Both the position numbers and the translations under genes were made by a program. The notes under the pieces were generated by a model that saw only the letters and a list, made by a program, of their open reading frames with translations, made no database searches and had not been told where the DNA came from. DNA of 64,000 bases, taken from NCBI GenBank assembly GCA_963829955.1, contig CAWHKS010000013.1:135128-199127 (forward strand), given 5' to 3'. The first letter of the stretch is position 1. Every line of letters starts with the position of its first letter. Below, piece after piece: positions 56,359-64,000 of the stretch. This stretch comes from DASTFY01 sp963829955 (GTDB taxonomy: Bacteria; Actinomycetota; Acidimicrobiia; Acidimicrobiales; Ilumatobacteraceae).

Positions 56359-57717
56359 ATGACCAGCGTCGAGACCCGGCCCGACGGCGCCAGCGTCGTG
56401 CGCAACGACCGCGCCCACGTCTTCCACTCCTGGAGCGCCCAGGGGCTGATCAGCCCCATCCCCGTCGCGGGGGGCGAGGGCTCGTGGTTCTGGGACTACG
56501 ACGGCCAGCGGTACCTCGACTTCTCCTCCCAGCTCGTCAATCTGAACATCGGCCACCAGCACCCGCGGCTGATCGCGGCCATCCAGGAGGCGGCCGGTCG
56601 CCTGTGCACCGTGGCGCCGTCCTTCGCCAACGCCGACCGCAGCGAGGCCGCCCGCCTCATCACCGAGCTCGCCCCCGATGACCTCGACATGGTCTTCTTC
56701 ACCAACGGCGGCGCCGAGGCCACGGAGAACGCCATCCGGATGGCCCGTCTGCACACGGCGCGCCACAAGGTGCTGACGATGTACCGCAGCTACCACGGCG
56801 CCACGGGCGCGGCCATCACGATGACGGGCGATCCCCGACGCTGGCCGAGCGAGCCCAGCGCGGTGGGCATGGTCAAGTTCTGGGGGCCCTACCCGTACCG
56901 TTCGGCCTTCCACTCCGCTGACGAGACCGAGGAGTCAGCGCGCTCCCTGCAGCACCTCTCCGACGTGATCATGGTCGAGGGCGCGCACACCATCGCCGCC
57001 ATCGTGCTCGAGACCGTCGTCGGCACCAACGGCATCCTGGTGCCGCCGCCCGGCTACCTCCAGGGCGTGCGTGACCTGTGCGATCAGCACGGCATCGTGA
57101 TGATCTGCGACGAGGTCATGGCCGGCTTCGGGCGCTGCGGTGAGTGGTTCGCCGTCGACCACTGGAACGTCGCCCCCGACCTCATCTGCTTCGCCAAGGG
57201 AGTCAACTCGGGCTACGTGCCGCTGGGCGGCGTCGTCATCCGCCAAGCCATCGCCGACACGTTCAAGGAGCGGCCGTACCCGGGTGGCCTCACCTACTCC
57301 GGGCATCCGCTGGCGTGCGCGGCGGCCGTCGCCTCCATCACGATCTTCAAGGAGGAGGGGATCCTCGAGCACGCTCGCATGCTCGGCACCGACGTCATCG
57401 GTCCCGCACTCCGGGAGCTCCAGGAGCGTCATCCGTCGGTGGGCGACGTCCGGGGCCTGGGTGTGTTCTGGGCCATCGAGCTGGTGCGCAACCGCGAGAC
57501 CCACGAGCCGCTCGTGCCCTACAACGCCTCGGGCGAGGCGGCGGCACCGATGAACGAGGTCGTGGCGGCCTGCAAGGCCAAGGGCGTGTGGCCGTTCGCC
57601 CACTTCAACCGCATCCACGTCGTGCCGCCCTGCACGATCTCGGTCGAAGACGTCAGGCTGGGCATCGCCGTCATCGACGAGGCCCTGGAACTGGCCGACC
57701 GGCACACCACCGGCTGA
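56359..57717 (+). CDS. Class III aminotransferase (aspartate aminotransferase family)
   Basis: The 452-aa PLP enzyme has GSWFWDYDGQRYLDFSSQLVNLNIGHQHP, then FFTNGGAEATENAIRMAR, SYHGATGAAIT, and ICDEVMAGFGRCGEWFA with Asp251. LICFAKGVNSGYVPLGGVV carries the PLP lysine Lys280. It belongs to the omega-amino acid/amine-pyruvate type (taurine-, beta-alanine- or putrescine-pyruvate). The nearby regulator may control it, but the substrate is unknown. Confidence 0.88.
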   Translation: MTSVETRPDGASVVRNDRAHVFHSWSAQGLISPIPVAGGEGSWFWDYDGQRYLDFSSQLVNLNIGHQHPRLIAAIQEAAGRLCTVAPSFANADRSEAARLITELAPDDLDMVFFTNGGAEATENAIRMARLHTARHKVLTMYRSYHGATGAAITMTGDPRRWPSEPSAVGMVKFWGPYPYRSAFHSADETEESARSLQHLSDVIMVEGAHTIAAIVLETVVGTNGILVPPPGYLQGVRDLCDQHGIVMICDEVMAGFGRCGEWFAVDHWNVAPDLICFAKGVNSGYVPLGGVVIRQAIADTFKERPYPGGLTYSGHPLACAAAVASITIFKEEGILEHARMLGTDVIGPALRELQERHPSVGDVRGLGVFWAIELVRNRETHEPLVPYNASGEAAAPMNEVVAACKAKGVWPFAHFNRIHVVPPCTISVEDVRLGIAVIDEALELADRHTTG

Positions 57718-57756
57718 CTGACCAATCCGGCCCCGGGGCCGGCCCGATTACCCGGT

Positions 57757-58173
57757 GTGCGATCGCTCCCCCGGGTTGCCTTCCTCGCCGCGGCGGCACT
57801 GACCGCGGGACTGTCGATCGCCGCCGTCGCGGCCGCGGTCACGACCAACGAGGACGGCGGTCCGGCCGCCACCAACACTTCAGGGAGCGCCCCCAGCACC
57901 TCGAGCGCTAGCGGCGCGGTCGCACCGCTGGCTGCCACCATCGTCGACTTCGCCTTCCAGCCCGAGCCGATCACCGTCGCCGTCGGGCAGGAGGTCACCT
58001 GGACCAACGACGACCCCTTCGCCCACACGGTGAAGGCCGTCGACGGCTCGTTCGACTCGGGCCGCATGGACGAGGGCGTGGCCTTCACGACCTCCTTCGC
58101 CGCCCCTGGCTCGTACGCGTACCTGTGCGGCATCCACAACTCGATGACGGGAACCGTCGTCGTCGAGCCCTGA
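57757..58173 (+). CDS. Cupredoxin domain protein (plastocyanin/azurin-like), exported
   Basis: The 138-aa protein (GTG 57757) has an N-terminal signal or anchor (LPRVAFLAAAALTAGLSIAAVA), a Ser/Thr-rich linker and a blue copper domain with all four ligands visible: His90 (FAHTV), Cys124, His127 (YLCGIHNSM) and Met130. It likely shuttles electrons outside the membrane. It is the first gene of a cluster with two ferritin-like proteins and a small membrane protein; spacing to the next gene is 31 bp. Confidence 0.88.
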   Translation: MRSLPRVAFLAAAALTAGLSIAAVAAAVTTNEDGGPAATNTSGSAPSTSSASGAVAPLAATIVDFAFQPEPITVAVGQEVTWTNDDPFAHTVKAVDGSFDSGRMDEGVAFTTSFAAPGSYAYLCGIHNSMTGTVVVEP

Positions 58174-58204
58174 TCCCAACCACCCCACCCTGAGAGGAGT
58201 CCCC

Positions 58205-58927
58205 ATGGAGACGAGCGAGCGAGAGCTCCGGGCGATGGTGAGAGCCGTCGACGAGGCGCACCGCGAGGGCATGGCCACGGTGGCAGACGACATCGCCGAG
58301 CTGCACCACGGTGAGGGCTCCCGGATCATGGGCCCCACCCGCCAGCAGCTCGCCCGAGGCGTCGGTCTGGGCGGGACCGCCGTCGCCCTCGGCGCCGCGA
58401 TGATCCCCCTGAGCGCGCTGTTCTCACCGGCGTACGCACAGTCGGGCGACGCCGGCCTGGCCGCCTTCGCCGAGTCCGTCGAGCTGGCCGCCGTGGAGGC
58501 GTACAAGGCCGCCGCGGCGAGCGGCAAGGTCACCACGCCGGCCGTGCTCGAGGCCGCGACCACCTTCGCCGGCCATCACACCGAGCACGCCGCAGCCTTC
58601 GGGGCGGCGGCCGGCTCGTCGGCCACCAACAAGCCGAACGCCAAGCTGCTCGAGGCCGTCGGGACACAGCTCGGTGCGGCGGCCGACGAAGCGGCGCTGC
58701 TCGAGATCGCCTACGGCCTGGAGAACGCCGCCGCCGCCACCTACCTCTTCGCGCTCGGCGCCCTCACGTCCAAGGAGGCACTGCAACTCACCGCCTCGAT
58801 CCTCCCGGTCGAGTCGCAGCACGCCGTGGTCCTCGGCTCCGTCCTCGGCAAGCCGGCCACCGACTTCATCCCCGGCTTCGAGACCGTCGACCTCGCCGTC
58901 GACCCGGCCAAGTACCCCATCAGCTGA
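58205..58927 (+). CDS. Exported ferritin-like domain protein
   Basis: The 240-aa protein has a cytosolic-type start followed by a hydrophobic export segment (LGGTAVALGAAMIPLSALFSPAYA, about 56-78). Four helices follow with metal-ligand patterns: ESVELAAVEAYK, FAGHHTEHAAAF, YGLENAAAATY and VESQHAVVL. This matches ferritin-like_2/DUF4439-like proteins. A dinuclear metal site is plausible but unproven. The ATG follows GAGAGGAG. It is homologous to the next gene by layout. Confidence 0.82.
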   Translation: METSERELRAMVRAVDEAHREGMATVADDIAELHHGEGSRIMGPTRQQLARGVGLGGTAVALGAAMIPLSALFSPAYAQSGDAGLAAFAESVELAAVEAYKAAAASGKVTTPAVLEAATTFAGHHTEHAAAFGAAAGSSATNKPNAKLLEAVGTQLGAAADEAALLEIAYGLENAAAATYLFALGALTSKEALQLTASILPVESQHAVVLGSVLGKPATDFIPGFETVDLAVDPAKYPIS

Positions 58928-58982
58928 GCACCGCTCGACAAGCCCTGCCCCACCACGCACGACCAACGACGAAAGGCCGATC

Positions 58983-59798
58983 ATGGACTTCTCCCAGGAC
59001 CATCTCCGCCGCGAAGCCCGCGCCTCACAGGTCGACCACGAGGAGGCGCTCCCCCGGCTGCGCCAGTTGCTCTCCCGGGTCTTCGAGCGTCCCAACTCGC
59101 TCGGCCCCGATCAGCGACAGGACCTCGTCCTCGGCGTCAGCCGCCGGCGGGCCCTCCAGATCGGCGGCGTCACGATCCTGGGCGGCGCCCTGCTGGCGGC
59201 GTGCGGGAGCGACGGCGACGACGCCGGCACCACCACGGCCGGCGGGGACGCCACGACCGGCGCGCCCACCACCGGCGCGGCGTCCACCATGCCGCCGGGC
59301 ACCGAAGGCGCCGCCGGCATGGACGTGCTCATCCTGCGTACGGCCTCCTCCATCGAGGAGCTGGCCGTCGCCGCCTACCAGACGGCCATCGACTCCGGTC
59401 TGGTGACGACGGCCGCGATTGCCGACGCCGCCATGCTCTTCCAGGCGCAGCACCGCGAGCACTCGGGCCTGTTCCAGTCGCTCACCACGAAGGCCGGTGG
59501 CGAGCCGTTCGCCATGCCGAACCCAGCCATCCTCGAGGCCATCCAGCCGACGATCGACGCGCTGAAGGACGAGATGGGCGTCGTTGCCCTCGCCTACGAC
59601 CTGGAGGTGGTCGCCGCCCAGACCTACCAGTCGAACGTGGCCGCCTTCGAGGACCCGGCGCTCAACGCCGCCATCATGAGCGTCGGCGGCGTGGAGGCCC
59701 GACACGCGGCCGCGCTGGCCAGCGTCCTGAAGCAGAACCCGGTCCCGGCCGCCTTCCAGGTGACCGAGAAGGCCGTGATGGCGGGGACCGGCGTCTGA
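58983..59798 (+). CDS. Ferritin-like lipoprotein with Tat-type signal
   Basis: The 271-aa protein has a twin-arginine-like SRRRALQIGG, then GALLAAC as a lipobox at about residue 73, so it is probably a Tat-exported lipoprotein. A Thr/Gly-rich linker follows, and a ferritin-like domain with SSIEELAVAAYQ, FQAQHREHSGLF, YDLEVVAAQTY and GGVEARHAAAL. Compared with the previous gene the same helix ligands recur. Folding before export, as Tat allows, would fit metal loading in the cytosol. Confidence 0.82.
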   Translation: MDFSQDHLRREARASQVDHEEALPRLRQLLSRVFERPNSLGPDQRQDLVLGVSRRRALQIGGVTILGGALLAACGSDGDDAGTTTAGGDATTGAPTTGAASTMPPGTEGAAGMDVLILRTASSIEELAVAAYQTAIDSGLVTTAAIADAAMLFQAQHREHSGLFQSLTTKAGGEPFAMPNPAILEAIQPTIDALKDEMGVVALAYDLEVVAAQTYQSNVAAFEDPALNAAIMSVGGVEARHAAALASVLKQNPVPAAFQVTEKAVMAGTGV

Positions 59799-60235
59799 TG
59801 CCGGCGGAGCGCTCCGCCCGCGCCGCCGAGGGCGAACAACGTGCGCTGCGCTACGCGGCCGCGGCCCTGATCCTGGTCGGAGATCTCGTCCACCTGAAGC
59901 TGTACGACGACGGCTACAAGGACGTGCCCGACCAGAACCTGGGCCGGTCGTTCCTGCTGAACGCGGCGGCGTCCGTCGTGATCGCGGTGGCCCTCGTGGT
60001 CACCCGGCACCTGGCCGTGCTCCTGGCCGGTCTGGTCCTGGTCAACGGAACCCTGCTGGCCTTCGCCCTGTCCCGCGGGCCGGGCATCTTCGGGTTCACA
60101 GAGACCGGGTGGAACCCATCACCGGAGGCGGCGATCACGCTCGTCAGCGAGATCGCCGCCGCCGTGCTCTTGCTCGTGCTGCTGGCCCCGCGACGAACCG
60201 TCCCGAGGCCAGCGGCGACAACTGCGAGCGTCTAG
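59798..60235 (+). CDS. Small four-helix membrane protein of unknown function
   Basis: The 145-aa protein overlaps the preceding stop by one base (TGATG), so it is translationally coupled to the ferritin-like lipoprotein. Hydrophobic segments are YAAAALILVGDLVHL, LLNAAASVVIAVALVV, LAVLLAGLVLVNGTLLAFAL and ITLVSEIAAAVLLLVLLAP. The first segment contains a charged HLKLYDDGYKDVP region that could be extracytoplasmic. No family was recognised. Its last 4 bp overlap the convergent transporter gene. Confidence 0.7.
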   Translation: MPAERSARAAEGEQRALRYAAAALILVGDLVHLKLYDDGYKDVPDQNLGRSFLLNAAASVVIAVALVVTRHLAVLLAGLVLVNGTLLAFALSRGPGIFGFTETGWNPSPEAAITLVSEIAAAVLLLVLLAPRRTVPRPAATTASV

Positions 60236-61425
60236 GCGCCGCCCTCGCTGAGCGTCACCTCGAGGGGTGTGAAGTCCTCACCCTTGGTGTCCTCGTCCGC
60301 CAGCGTGGCCAGGGCGGCCTCGGCGATCTCGTTCGTGTACGCCTCGGGGTCAGGCTCCTGGGTGAGGACGGTCGATCCCTCTCCGTTCTTGGTGTTGAGC
60401 GAGATCTCGACCGTCTGATCCCACGCTGCCTGGTCGATGATGCCGATGCCGTCGGGCGACGGCCAGATCAGCTTGTTGATCTCGTTCATCATCCACGTCT
60501 GGTGACCCTTCGGGAGCTGCGACCCGGCGGCCAGGACGAGGTCGACACAGGCCTCGGGGTTGTCTCGGCAGTAGATCCAACCCTTCATGGAGGCGGCGAC
60601 GAAGTCGATCGCCTGCTGCTTGTACTCGGCATCGGAGGCGAGGCGCTCGCTGCTCGCCCAGATGGCGTCCTGCAGCATGGCCGTCCCCTCGTCGTTCCAG
60701 TTGATGACCGCAAGGTCCTCCGGCGTGTACAGCTCGCCGGTCGCCGGGTTCACCGTCTCCAAGACCTGCGCGTACTCGTTGTACGTCATGGCCTGGGCCG
60801 CGTCGATGTCACCGTTGAGGAACGCTTTCATGTCGAAATCCTGCTGCACGAGCGTGACGTCCGACGAGGGATCGAGCCCGGCCTTCGTCATCCCCGCGAA
60901 GAGCTCGAACTCGTTTCCGAGGCCCCAGTTGCCGACGTTCTTGCCCTCCAGGTCGGCCGCCGTGGTGACGGGGTCATCGGCCATCGAGACCTGCAGGGTG
61001 CCCGAGCGCTGGAAGATCTGCGCGATGTCCGTGATGCCAGCTCCCTGCTCGCGTGATGCCAGCGCCTTCGGTACCCACGCGATGGCGAAGTCGGCGTTGC
61101 CCTGGGCCAGCACGGTCTGGGGCGTGATCTCGACCGCGCCCTCGATGATCTCGACATCGAGACCGGCATCCGTGTAGTACCCCTGGTCGACCGCGGCGTA
61201 GTAGCCCGCGAACTGCGCCTGGGTCAGCCATTGGAGCTGCAACTTGATCGGCACCAGCGTGCCGCTGGTCACGTCGGGCGCCTCCGACCCGGCCGGGGCC
61301 TCGCTGGCGGCCGGTGCCGAGGTGTCCTCGGCATCGCCTCCGTCGTCGCTGCCGCAGGAGACGGCGAGAAGGGCGAGTGCCGCGATCGCGGTCACCGCTT
61401 TGCTGATGCTGCCGAACTTCCTCAC
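60232..61425 (-). CDS. NMT1/THI5-like ABC transporter substrate-binding lipoprotein
   Basis: The 397-aa protein has a lipobox (ALLAVSC, Cys24) and then IKLQLQWLTQAQFAGYYAAVDQGYYTDAGLDVEIIEGAVEITPQTVLAQGNADFAIAW, the classic THI5/NMT1-like fold for pyrimidine-, sulfonate- or flavin-type ligands. An acidic linker precedes it. It is last in a four-gene importer operon with two permeases and an ATPase. Aromatic residues in the ligand cleft (QWLTQAQFAGYY) fit a planar ligand such as a thiamine precursor or flavin; this is not decisive. No riboswitch was recognised, but the operon's 5' end is cut by the window edge. Confidence 0.88.
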   Translation of the reverse strand: MRKFGSISKAVTAIAALALLAVSCGSDDGGDAEDTSAPAASEAPAGSEAPDVTSGTLVPIKLQLQWLTQAQFAGYYAAVDQGYYTDAGLDVEIIEGAVEITPQTVLAQGNADFAIAWVPKALASREQGAGITDIAQIFQRSGTLQVSMADDPVTTAADLEGKNVGNWGLGNEFELFAGMTKAGLDPSSDVTLVQQDFDMKAFLNGDIDAAQAMTYNEYAQVLETVNPATGELYTPEDLAVINWNDEGTAMLQDAIWASSERLASDAEYKQQAIDFVAASMKGWIYCRDNPEACVDLVLAAGSQLPKGHQTWMMNEINKLIWPSPDGIGIIDQAAWDQTVEISLNTKNGEGSTVLTQEPDPEAYTNEIAEAALATLADEDTKGEDFTPLEVTLSEGGA

Positions 61426-61470
61426 GTTGGTTCTCCCCTTTGTTTGTCGTGGATCTTCGTGGGGTGGGTG

Positions 61471-62244
61471 TCAGGTTCGACGATGAGCCTGCCATGGCGC
61501 TGCGAGGCGTTCGAGAGCCACAGCAGCCAGGAAGAAGACGAGGCCGAGGACACACGACGCCGTGACGTAGGCCCACGCCCGACCGTACGCGGTCTGCGAG
61601 GCCGCGGACGTGATGCGGTTGCCGAGGCCGTTCTGGAGGCCACCGAAGTACTCGGACACGACGGCAGCGATGACGCTGAGCGAGGCGGCGAGCTTCAGCC
61701 CCGTGAAGAAGAACGGCACGGCCCCTGGGACCCGGACCTTGCCGAGGACCGCCCAATCGCTCGCGGCGTACGAACGCATCAGTTCCGCGTGGGTCGGATC
61801 GATCCGGGTGAGTCCCTTGAACGTGTTGATGAAGATCGGGAAGAACACGACGATCGTCACCACCAGGCGCCGCGGGATCGAGCTGGTGGTCGAGAACATG
61901 GCGCTGAACAATGGGGTCAGAGCGATGATCGGCATGGCGTTCACGGCCGCAGCGAGGGGCGTGATCATCTCGCTGAACACACGGAAGCGGCTGGCGATGA
62001 AGGCCATGCCGACGCCGACGACGCTCCCGCAGATCAGCCCCACCAGAGCGTTGGCACCTGTGTTGCGTGTGGCCTGCCAGATCAGCGACGCGTTGGTGTC
62101 GATCTGGTCCCAGACGTCCGTGGGCTTGGGCAGGAGGTACGGCTTGATGTCCCTGGCCGTCACGAACCATTGCCACACGAGCAGGAACGCGATGCCGAAG
62201 AGAAGCGGCGGCACCACCGTCAGCAGCCGGCGACGGGTACTCAT
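61471..62244 (-). CDS. ABC importer permease (first of two)
   Basis: The 257-aa permease has six hydrophobic segments and the BPD-type EAA-like loop: ELMRSYAASDWAVLGKVRVPGAVPFFFTGLKLAASLSVIAAVVSEYFGG. It is typical of the nitrate/sulfonate/HMP (SsuC/TauC) type. It lies 19 bp downstream of the ATPase gene and 45 bp upstream of the substrate-binding gene. A 17-bp sequence overlapping its ribosome region also occurs at 5517-5533. Confidence 0.88.
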   Translation of the reverse strand: MSTRRRLLTVVPPLLFGIAFLLVWQWFVTARDIKPYLLPKPTDVWDQIDTNASLIWQATRNTGANALVGLICGSVVGVGMAFIASRFRVFSEMITPLAAAVNAMPIIALTPLFSAMFSTTSSIPRRLVVTIVVFFPIFINTFKGLTRIDPTHAELMRSYAASDWAVLGKVRVPGAVPFFFTGLKLAASLSVIAAVVSEYFGGLQNGLGNRITSAASQTAYGRAWAYVTASCVLGLVFFLAAVALERLAAPWQAHRRT

Positions 62245-62263
62245 GGGAGCTCGCTCCGCTCGA

Positions 62264-63116
62264 TCACCGATCCTCGATCCCCGGCACCGGGCCCACCTCG
62301 CCCACACCCTCGAGGCCGCGCAGCGCCTCCCGGACCTCGGTGATCTTCTTGAAGAACTCGGTGGCCTCGCGGACGTCCTCGTTCCGCTCGCCCAACTCGA
62401 CATCGATGATCGCCCGGATGCGGCCCGGACGACGCGACATGACGACCACCCGGTCCGAGAGGTACACGGCCTCGGGGATCGAGTGGGTGACGAAGACGAC
62501 CGTCGCCCCCGTCTCGGCGCAGATGCGTGGTCAGCTCGGCCTGCATGTGCTCGCGGGTCATCTCGTCGAGCGCGCCGAAGGGTTCGTCCATCAAGAGGAG
62601 CCCGGCGCCGGCGGCGAGCGCACGGGCGATCGCCACACGCTGCTGCATGCCGCCGGACAGCTCCCACGGCCGGTAGCCGGCGAAGTCGTCCAACTTGACC
62701 AGCTCGAGCATCTCCTTGGCCCGCTGACCCCGCTTCGCCTTCGACCAGCCCCGCAACTCGAGTGGGAGCTCGACGTTGCGGGCGACGCTGCGCCAGTCGA
62801 ACAACCCCGCGTGCTGGAAGGCCATGCCGTAGTCGTGATCCAGACGCGCCTGGCGGGGCGACTTGCCGTTGACGCTCACCATCCCCCCGGTCGGCTGCAG
62901 CAGGTCGGCGATGACCCGCAGCAGTGTGCTCTTCCCGCAACCGGACGGGCCGATGAGGGAGACGAACTCCCCGGCCGCGATCTCCAGGCCGATCCCCGAC
63001 AGCGCGTGGACCGCGTTGGGACGTCCTGCGTTGAACACCATCTCGACGCCCTGGATCCGCACCGCGGGGCCGTCACGCTCGGGCCTGGGGGTCCGGAGGG
63101 CGGTGTCCTGGCTCAT
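62264..63116 (-). pseudogene. ABC importer ATPase with a +1 frameshift
   Basis: The N-terminal part reads Walker A GPSGCGKSTLL, signature LSGGMQQRVAIARALA and Walker B LLLMDEPFGALDEMTREHMQAEL in frame from ATG 63116. After that a single extra base near 62525 shifts the frame. The correct continuation (ICAETGATVVFVTHSIPEAVYLSDRVVVMSRRPGRI) lies in the next frame and contains the H-loop VTHS. Without the extra base the gene would be about 283 codons and normal. Its start overlaps the upstream permease gene (ATGA). It is either a recent pseudogene or a base-calling error. Confidence 0.85.
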
Positions 63117-63982
63117 CCGACCTCACCGGGGGGCCGGTTGCGCATGGCGAACGTCTCGAACAGGCTGACGAGGCCGGCGACGACGAGGCCGAGCGCGGCC
63201 GCGCCGATCATCGCCGTGAACACCTTCGCCGGGTCCGAGGTGCCCTGGCGGGCGTACTCGATGATGAGCCGCCCGATGCCGCCGCGGGTGCCCGTGGAGA
63301 TCTCGGCCACGATCGCACCCACCACGGCCGCAGCCGCCGCCAGCTTCAGGGCGGGGACGAGGTAGGGCACGGCCGCGGGGAACTTCAGGGTGCGCAGCGT
63401 CTGCCCGTACGAGGCGGCGTACGAGGCCATGAGCTCGTCGGACGCCGCGGGGGTGGACTGCAGCCCGCGGAGCGCGCCGACGGCGACCGGGAAGAAGGCC
63501 AGGTAGGCGGCAATGACGGCCACCGACATCCACGGTTCCCACTCACGGCCGAACACCTCGAGCTGACCCCCCCAACCCACCACCAGTGGGGCCAGAGCCA
63601 CCAGGGGCACGGTCTGGGAGATGATGACGTACGGCAGCAGGCTGCGTTCGGCGATGCGGAACCGGTCCATCAGCACGGCGAGCCCGAGCCCGATCACCAG
63701 CCCGATGGCAAAGCCGACGAGCGCGACACGGAACGTGAACCACATGGCGTCGAGCACGACGGCACCGACTAGGCGACCTGTCCCGCGGACGTCGGCGTCA
63801 CCGAACCGCTCCGCGATGGTCCACAAGTGAGGCATCGACAGATCATCGGTACGGGCAGGGAGACCGAACGGACCGAGCTTGTCGTCGGTCGCCTGCCCGA
63901 ACGCCTTGTATCCCTCCCAGACGACGAGGAGCACCACGAAGCCGGCGACGCCCAGGCAGACCTGCCGCGCGCGTCTCGGCAT
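63113..63982 (-). CDS. ABC importer permease (second of two)
   Basis: The 289-aa permease has a leader segment (VCLGVAGFVVLLVVWEGYKAFG) and a transmembrane core with ISQTVPLVALAPLVVGWG, then ELMASYAASYGQTLRTLKFPAAVPYLVPALKLAAAAAVVGAIVAEIS, the EAA-like loop. It pairs with the permease at 61471-62244 to form a heterodimeric channel. It is the first gene of the importer operon in this window; the promoter would lie beyond 63982, near the window end. Confidence 0.88.
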   Translation of the reverse strand: MPRRARQVCLGVAGFVVLLVVWEGYKAFGQATDDKLGPFGLPARTDDLSMPHLWTIAERFGDADVRGTGRLVGAVVLDAMWFTFRVALVGFAIGLVIGLGLAVLMDRFRIAERSLLPYVIISQTVPLVALAPLVVGWGGQLEVFGREWEPWMSVAVIAAYLAFFPVAVGALRGLQSTPAASDELMASYAASYGQTLRTLKFPAAVPYLVPALKLAAAAAVVGAIVAEISTGTRGGIGRLIIEYARQGTSDPAKVFTAMIGAAALGLVVAGLVSLFETFAMRNRPPGEVG

Positions 63983-64000
63983 CAGGTCTGTGCTGTCACG

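Noticed and set aside
56016..56913. Extension of the LuxR regulator frame upstream to 56913
   Set aside because: It runs through the intergenic dyads and into the opposite-strand aminotransferase; no domain sequence there.

Overview
The window is a gene-dense, high-GC chromosomal segment of an actinobacterium. The gene set suggests an environmental, aerobic member of Acidimicrobiia or a related deep-branching class: F420-type luciferase-like oxidoreductases, a MoeB-rhodanese fusion, a PduO-type cobalamin adenosyltransferase beside cobalamin-dependent MetH, a minimal Ku plus LigD-type polymerase pair, and a TrkA-pair/KimA-like/OB-fold neighbourhood that resembles the mycobacterial ceoB-ceoC locus. 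Taxonomy is inference. No rRNA, tRNA, CRISPR array, prophage or insertion sequence was recognised.

Layout. 1-12 kb: the 5' end of a methylmalonyl-CoA mutase, a kinase-LLM fusion, RidA, an SGNH lipoprotein, MoeB-rhodanese, a sirtuin, leucyl aminopeptidase coupled to a cobalamin adenosyltransferase, and divergent metH. 12-24.5 kb: a lone AbiEi-like gene next to a 15-bp tandem repeat, a heterodimeric ABC exporter, a tandem-cyclase AAA/TPR signalling protein, a secreted protein, and a thioesterase-LLM pair. 24.5-36.5 kb: amidase, MFS exporter, CaiB-type CoA-transferase, a frameshifted ECF41/SigJ sigma factor beside its expected NAD(P)-binding partner, Ku/LigD-Pol, membrane proteins and an M24 peptidase. 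36.6-40.5 kb: a two-gene proline catabolic operon and a TetR regulator. 40.6-45.4 kb: an lpdA-sucB-lipB/lipA operon in which LipB and LipA are one polypeptide. 45.4-52.1 kb: a thioredoxin-fold lipoprotein with an in-frame TGA, an OB-fold protein, two TrkA proteins and two KimA-like permeases. 52.1-64 kb: epimerase, LuxR-type ATPase regulator with an upstream 51-codon ORF and strong dyads, class III aminotransferase, a cupredoxin/ferritin-like cluster, and an NMT1/THI5-type ABC importer with a frameshifted ATPase.

The most notable observation is at 45945-46463. A DsbE/TlpA-like thioredoxin lipoprotein has TGA exactly where the first cysteine of CxxC should be (U-S-T-C). A stem-loop with a GGUC loop lies 26 nt downstream, so the gene is a candidate selenoprotein. 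Other points worth a second look are the LipB-LipA fusion, the soluble-adenylyl-cyclase-like protein with split catalytic residues, several perfect operator-like dyads, a recurring TAnnnT box about 6-9 nt before start codons that suggests leaderless transcripts, and three genes that each carry a single extra base. Those three could be real pseudogenes or base-calling errors.
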